From Thermoplasmatota archaeon (GTDB lineage Archaea; Thermoplasmatota; Thermoplasmata; UBA10834), in NCBI GenBank assembly GCA_018818785.1, contig JAHIRF010000007.1:23711-87710 (forward strand): a DNA stretch of 64,000 nt, given 5' to 3'. Both the position numbers and the translations under genes were made by a program. The notes beneath the pieces are model-generated. The model searched no databases. It saw only the letters and a list, made by a program, of their open reading frames with translations, and had not been told where the DNA came from. Shown here piece after piece: positions 59,843 to 64,000 of the stretch. Positions within the stretch are counted from its first letter, which is position 1; every line of letters begins with the position of its first letter.

Positions 59843-60885
59843 CACGCCACCTCCCGTATGTCTTCGGCAGGCGAGGACATCAGCATCCTGATCGCAGGTA
59901 TCAGGGAGCCGCAGACGCCTGCAAGGACCGTGACGACATAGGCGAGTAGCAGCAATGATTCCTGCACATCGATGACGAACACCGATGTGAACACGTGGGA
60001 ACCCACGGTCGAGACCGCATACGAGAGGACGATGCCCAGGGCCAGACCGAGCGCCCCGCCCCAAGCACATATGATGGTCGATTCGCCGATGAGATAGAGG
60101 AGTATCCTCCTGCGCCCTGCTCCGAGCGTCTTGATGATCCCGATATCGTGCCTTCTGTCCGAGATCTCGGAACCCATGAAACTGTGCGCGAGCACGGCGA
60201 TGACGAAGGCGGAAGGTGCGAGAACCCAATACGCATCGTTCTCGAGCTCCGTCACGCTATCGTCCAGGAAATCGATTATCGCTATGAACGGCTGGACGGA
60301 TAGGCCATCCGAACGAAGCTCAGCCGCTTGATCATTCGAGATGTCCTTCACGATAGCGAAGCTGTACGACCCAGCGCCTTCATCCATGACCTCTCTGACG
60401 AACTCCTCGCTGGCCAGCATCCATTTTGGAGAGAAGATTGCTGATGAGAATCCGCCCGACACGGTCGCATCCGAAGTGCGAAGTGCCGTGACGGTTATGT
60501 TACCGTTGAACGATAGTTCGCCACCGATCTTGACGGAAGATCCCGATGCAGTTATGGATTCTGGAAGTATCCCCTCGGCATCCGTAACAGAGAAGATTGT
60601 CACCTCGGTATCTCCAGGCTGTACTGTCGCAGTGGTCAGCAGCCCCAGCGCAGATTGGCCTATGATTGCAGATATATCCTCGACGACGAACGAGCTCCAG
60701 CCGTCATCGACCGGATGCATCACAAGAGAGAATTCCGACTCGAAATTGTCCGCTAGCGTGTCCATGGATGAGCGTAGGCCTGCAGCTACCGAGAAGCTCG
60801 CAACTATGAACATCGTGCAAAGGGCGATAGCCCAGCTAGTTGACCTCGCCCTCTTATTGTACCTGAACAACGGGAGGAACCGCAT
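59842..60885 (-). CDS. FtsX-like ABC permease
   Basis: 347 residues. TM1 (ARSTSWAIALCTMFIVASFSV), a MacB-PCD-like extracytoplasmic domain, and three C-terminal TM helices with the FtsX loop DRRHDIGIIKTLGAGRRRILLYLIGES. It is coupled by TGATG to the larger permease downstream, so the two likely form a heterodimeric transmembrane unit. No ABC ATPase gene lies in the same operon. Confidence 0.85.
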   Translation of the reverse strand: MRFLPLFRYNKRARSTSWAIALCTMFIVASFSVAAGLRSSMDTLADNFESEFSLVMHPVDDGWSSFVVEDISAIIGQSALGLLTTATVQPGDTEVTIFSVTDAEGILPESITASGSSVKIGGELSFNGNITVTALRTSDATVSGGFSSAIFSPKWMLASEEFVREVMDEGAGSYSFAIVKDISNDQAAELRSDGLSVQPFIAIIDFLDDSVTELENDAYWVLAPSAFVIAVLAHSFMGSEISDRRHDIGIIKTLGAGRRRILLYLIGESTIICAWGGALGLALGIVLSYAVSTVGSHVFTSVFVIDVQESLLLLAYVVTVLAGVCGSLIPAIRMLMSSPAEDIREVA

Positions 60886-60943
60886 CTGCGCTCTGCCGAT
60901 GATTGCTCCCTCACGATAAAATAGCTTCCAGTGAGCATCGAGT

Positions 60944-62131
60944 TCAGACAGATTCTGCCACGAGCGAGACCAGCTCGGCCACGGGCATGTCTATCCCGGC
61001 CTTCTTCGCGCCGCCAGTCAGGTTGGTCACGCAGAACGGGCATGCGGACACGAGCATCTCAGCTCCAATGTCCCTGGCCTCCTGGACCCTGAGCGACGCG
61101 ATGTACTCCGCACGGTCGTTGAACTGGATCTTGTACCCGCCGCCAGCTCCACAGCATTGTGAGTTCTCCCTGTTCCTGGGAAGCTCCAGATAATGCGAGT
61201 CCGGAAATGCGTTCAGTATGCGCCTCGGCTCCTCGTATATGCCGAAATGACGGCCGATATGGCACGGGTCGTGGTACGCGACCTTCTTTGGCAGCGGTTT
61301 CTTCAAGACCAATCGTTTCTCGAGTATGAGCCGGTCGATGAACTGCGTCATGTGGAATATCTCGAAGCTCTGTCTGCCCGCATACTTAGGATAGTTGTGG
61401 CTGAGAGTCATGAAGCATCCTGCGCAAGCAGTTAGGAGAGTCTTCGCACCTCGCTTCTCCACCTCGTTGATGTTGTGATGTACGAGCCCATCCTTCTCGT
61501 CGGTGACGATATCCGTCTGTCCGGTCCTGATCAACGGGGAACCGCAGCACCATTCATCGCCTCCGAGTATGCCATACTCCACGCCCGCTGCGTCCAGCAC
61601 CTTCGTGGCATCCTGAGCGATTTTTTGCTGGCGGTAGCTCGCGGTGCATCCAGCGAAATACAATATCTCTGGGTTCTTGGATATCTTCGCGGTCTTCGGT
61701 ATCCAGTCGGCCCGCGTCTCATGAGGCTCGTCGTACGGATTGTGCTTCGCTATGACCCTCGTCCTCAGCGCACTGTGCCTGTCGAGAGGACCGATGCCGT
61801 TCTTCACGAACCATTCCTTGACCTGCTCCCATCTATCGTTGAACTTTATCTCCACATGACACGCGACCTGGCAGTAACCACACGCTGTGCAGTTGTACAC
61901 CCGCTCGACAAATTCTGGGGATATCCGTGCCCTGTTTCCGGAGAGACGAGCGAACAGGCCCGGGTGCGCGTACTGTTTCAGATGATACATCTTACCGCGC
62001 ACGCGATAGGATTCGAAACCATGGTCGGGATCAAGCTGGATAGGGCACACGAAGTTGCAGTAGCCGCATTGGAGACATGCGTGCGCGTCCCGCTCCACAT
62101 CCTCCGGAAGGTCTGGAAAACGCATGGCCAT
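60944..62131 (-). CDS. HdrD/GlcF-like iron-sulfur oxidoreductase
   Basis: About 395 residues. Two [4Fe-4S] motifs (CLQCGYCNFVCP, CTACGYCQVACH) precede two CCG domains (CTASYRQQ...CCGSP and CAGCF; then HDPCHIGRH...CCGAGGG and CPFC). This layout matches heterodisulfide reductase HdrD and GlcF-type subunits, which use CCG sites for disulfide or flavin electron transfer. No HdrE cytochrome b is nearby. Start ATG 62131 or, with GAGG eight nt upstream, ATG 62125. It follows the superoxide reductase gene directly. Confidence 0.85.
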   Translation of the reverse strand: MAMRFPDLPEDVERDAHACLQCGYCNFVCPIQLDPDHGFESYRVRGKMYHLKQYAHPGLFARLSGNRARISPEFVERVYNCTACGYCQVACHVEIKFNDRWEQVKEWFVKNGIGPLDRHSALRTRVIAKHNPYDEPHETRADWIPKTAKISKNPEILYFAGCTASYRQQKIAQDATKVLDAAGVEYGILGGDEWCCGSPLIRTGQTDIVTDEKDGLVHHNINEVEKRGAKTLLTACAGCFMTLSHNYPKYAGRQSFEIFHMTQFIDRLILEKRLVLKKPLPKKVAYHDPCHIGRHFGIYEEPRRILNAFPDSHYLELPRNRENSQCCGAGGGYKIQFNDRAEYIASLRVQEARDIGAEMLVSACPFCVTNLTGGAKKAGIDMPVAELVSLVAESV

Positions 62132-62168
62132 TTCCTCGAATCGCAAAAAGGTTTGACGCGAAGAAGAA

Positions 62169-62561
62169 TCAGCCGACTGTGAGCTTCTTCTCGCCTTCCC
62201 AAAGGCCGTGTATGTTGCATAAAGAGACCGCGTGCAATGTGCCCGCCTTCTTCGTCTTCATCGACAATGTAGCTGTCGAATTGGTGTAGATGCTGCCGGT
62301 GTCGACACCCTGCGCGCCTTCACCATGCGCTCCGAATTCGACACGCCCCACATGGCACAGGAACTTCTCGCCCTCGGGCTGGAAGTACAGGTTTATCCAT
62401 CTTATGTGATGGGCAGTCGTGTTCGGGTGAGGTATCTCCTTTCCAACAGACAGCTTCACATCGAACGGCTGGTCTGCCTGAACCTTGTCTGGACACTCGA
62501 TGACGGGCACGTGCTTCTCCGTCTTCCAATCGGCTTTTCCGATATGCTCCGCAATAGGCAT
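62169..62561 (-). CDS. sor: Superoxide reductase (neelaredoxin type)
   Basis: 130 residues. The mononuclear iron centre ligands are all present: His17 (in EKHVPVIE), His45 and His51 (HPNTTAHHIRW), Cys115 and His118 (CNIHGLW). The Lys16 of the EKHxP loop is the usual superoxide-steering residue. There is no N-terminal desulforedoxin domain, so it is a one-iron enzyme, reducing superoxide to peroxide without O2 release. It lies 37 nt upstream of the HdrD-like gene, in the same unit. Confidence 0.93.
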   Translation of the reverse strand: MPIAEHIGKADWKTEKHVPVIECPDKVQADQPFDVKLSVGKEIPHPNTTAHHIRWINLYFQPEGEKFLCHVGRVEFGAHGEGAQGVDTGSIYTNSTATLSMKTKKAGTLHAVSLCNIHGLWEGEKKLTVG

Positions 62562-62747
62562 TTTTCAATCCTCCAATGACAGATACACGGCGAAGGGCAT
62601 TGATAACAGTTTCACCGGATGCGGGTCGTTTGTCACGGGCGCTTGCGCATATCCCGACCAGACGGCCTTGCTGTTCACCTCTTCCTCGAGACCGGCAAGC
62701 TTAATCAATATCCTCAGGTCCTACAGTCACAGGGCACAGGTGGACCA

Positions 62748-64000
62748 ATGGAACTCTCGATGCTCGTGTACGTCCTATTGATCATCGCACTGGCCAGGAT
62801 GCTTGGCGAGGCGGTCTCACGCATAAACGAGCCTCCGATCGTCGGGGAGCTCCTCACGGGGATACTCCTCGGTCCGTTCGTGCTCGGCGCAGTCGTCCCC
62901 TGGTTGGACGGCATGTACGAATCCGCCTTCATATCGGACCTCGCGGACCTCGGCATCATGTTCTTCATGCTCTATGTCGGCATGGAGTTCTCCTCCCGCA
63001 GCATCCTTCACCACTTGCGTCAAGGTGTCGCTCTCGCGGCCATAGGAGTCGTCGTGCCCCTCTCCCTCGGCCTAGTTGCGGGATACGCGCTCGGGTTAAG
63101 CGGGACCACTTTGCTGTTCGCGTCGCTGGCGGTATCGGTGACCGCCCTTCCAGTCACCATCCGCGTCCTCAAGGACCTCGGGGTCCTCCAGACGAGGACG
63201 GGCAGCGTGATCGTAAGCGCGTCCCTCATCACGGACCTCGGCCTGCTGTTCGCCATGGCAGTGATACTCTCGGGGGACGATAACCGCGCGGGTTATGAGG
63301 AGGCCGTCATCGTAGGAACTGGGTTCTTGCTGTTCTTCGTTCTCGCGTTCCTGGTCGGGCGGTACATCGTGCCGAGGATGTATTCGGTCCTCGCAAAGAT
63401 GCAGACTGGCGAAGCCGCCTTCGCCGTCGCCGTGACGATTGCCATATCCTTCGCGATCCTTGCGGAGCAGATGGGGCTCCCGCCGTTCATCGGCGCCTTC
63501 GTCGCTGGTATGCTTCTGAGGGAGGCAGGAAAGGGGCTGAGGACATGGGATAGAGTGGAGGGCATCCTGTCTGGGGTCACGCTCGGATTTCTGGCACCGA
63601 TCTTCTTCGTCATGATAGGCTTCTCCGTGGACTTCGGAGACATCTGGGGTTCCGTTCTCGTCCTGGTCGTATTGGCAGCGGTCGCTCTGGCCGGGAAGGT
63701 ACTTGGTTCGTATGTCCCCGCGCGCCTCTCAGGAATGGGGAGCAACGAATCGATGGCCATAGGCACGATGATGATGGGGAAAGGGGCGATGGAACTGGTA
63801 TTCGCGAAGCTAGCATATGACAATGGGATCATCGAGAAGGAGCTCTTCTCGGTCCTCGTACTGATAGCTTTCGTGTCGACACTGCTCGCACCGATAGAAC
63901 TGTGGAATAATCTCTTCGCAGTCTCGTCTGACCTCCCTCAATTCATCACAGGTGGGAGCCCGATGGTTTCTCATCTTGCCCGAAGGGATGAGGGGCATAA
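62748..64000 (+). CDS. CPA2/KefB-type cation:proton antiporter, 3' end outside window
   Basis: At least 417 residues, still open at the window end. About 12 TM helices with the antiporter core: RINEPPIVGELLTGILLGP, SLAVSVTALPVTIRVLKDLG, ASLITDLGLLFAMA and MGLPPFIGAFVAGMLL. It resembles Na+/H+ or K+/H+ antiporters of the NapA/KefB class. ATG 62748 is used. Any C-terminal TrkA or USP domain would lie beyond the window. Confidence 0.85.
   Translation, partial: MELSMLVYVLLIIALARMLGEAVSRINEPPIVGELLTGILLGPFVLGAVVPWLDGMYESAFISDLADLGIMFFMLYVGMEFSSRSILHHLRQGVALAAIGVVVPLSLGLVAGYALGLSGTTLLFASLAVSVTALPVTIRVLKDLGVLQTRTGSVIVSASLITDLGLLFAMAVILSGDDNRAGYEEAVIVGTGFLLFFVLAFLVGRYIVPRMYSVLAKMQTGEAAFAVAVTIAISFAILAEQMGLPPFIGAFVAGMLLREAGKGLRTWDRVEGILSGVTLGFLAPIFFVMIGFSVDFGDIWGSVLVLVVLAAVALAGKVLGSYVPARLSGMGSNESMAIGTMMMGKGAMELVFAKLAYDNGIIEKELFSVLVLIAFVSTLLAPIELWNNLFAVSSDLPQFITGGSPMVSHLARRDEGH

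Noticed and set aside
1..64000. CRISPR array, transposase or prophage
   Set aside because: No evenly spaced direct repeats with spacers, no IS ends, and no phage structural genes were seen on either strand. The only tandem repeats are those coding for TNGL units and pentapeptides.

Overview
The window is archaeal and looks like a member of the Thermoplasmatota (Euryarchaeota), with Methanomassiliicoccales or marine-benthic-group-D-type relatives the closest guess. Archaeal markers read directly from the sequence are a NAC homologue, both DNA topoisomerase VI subunits, a DRG-type GTPase, a single-OB-fold SSB with a Gly/Arg tail, a protein disulfide oxidoreductase, a tRNA-Asp gene with encoded CCA, and TATA boxes 25-30 nt before many starts. 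Topoisomerase VI together with the crenarchaeal-style SSB argues against the classical acidophilic Thermoplasmatales. No methanogenesis gene is present, so the lineage call is an inference. Base composition is fairly GC-rich, except for an AT-rich island near 35.6-37.1 kb.

Layout. 0-4 kb: TPR protein, membrane protein, NAC, and an ABC exporter whose permease carries a pentapeptide-repeat loop. 4-9 kb: tRNA-Asp, methyltransferase, OCD/alanine-dehydrogenase-like enzyme, a glutaredoxin/ferredoxin-thioredoxin-reductase/ferredoxin redox cassette, and a two-GAF histidine kinase. 8.9-18.9 kb: a leftward six-gene nitrogen/electron-transfer block (FAD/Fe-S dehydrogenase, degenerate GltB paralogue, GltB FMN subunit, fused amidotransferase-GXGXG subunit, then NfnA and NfnB). 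19-31.9 kb: SSB, MFS transporter opposite a non-pyrrolysine MttB-family methyltransferase, Fic protein, Fe-S protein, HemL-like aminotransferase, zinc alcohol dehydrogenase, LsrF-like aldolase, aspartase, OsmC and PDO. 32-35.6 kb: glutamate dehydrogenase, GNAT-YoaP protein, HisS. 35.6-37.1 kb: AT-rich island with a frameshifted membrane gene, a strongly folded RNA-like element and a DUF3800 gene. 37-50 kb: anion/arsenite-type transporter, DRG GTPase, carbamate kinase, topoisomerase VI, GNAT, DUF89, an enolase-superfamily enzyme and a coiled-coil protein. 50-64 kb: envelope genes (TPR membrane protein, lamin-tail protein with a PEF-CTERM-like tail, zinc-ribbon membrane protein, DUF1616, two FtsX-type permeases), an HdrD-like/superoxide reductase pair, and a CPA-type antiporter that runs off the window.

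How it fits together (inference). Glutamate dehydrogenase, glutamate synthase with Nfn, aspartase, carbamate kinase and the OCD-like dehydrogenase point to an anaerobe that ferments or interconverts amino acids and balances ferredoxin, NADH and NADPH. Superoxide reductase, OsmC, PDO, glutaredoxin and FTR form an oxygen- and thiol-stress layer. No CRISPR array, transposase, integrase or rRNA was seen.
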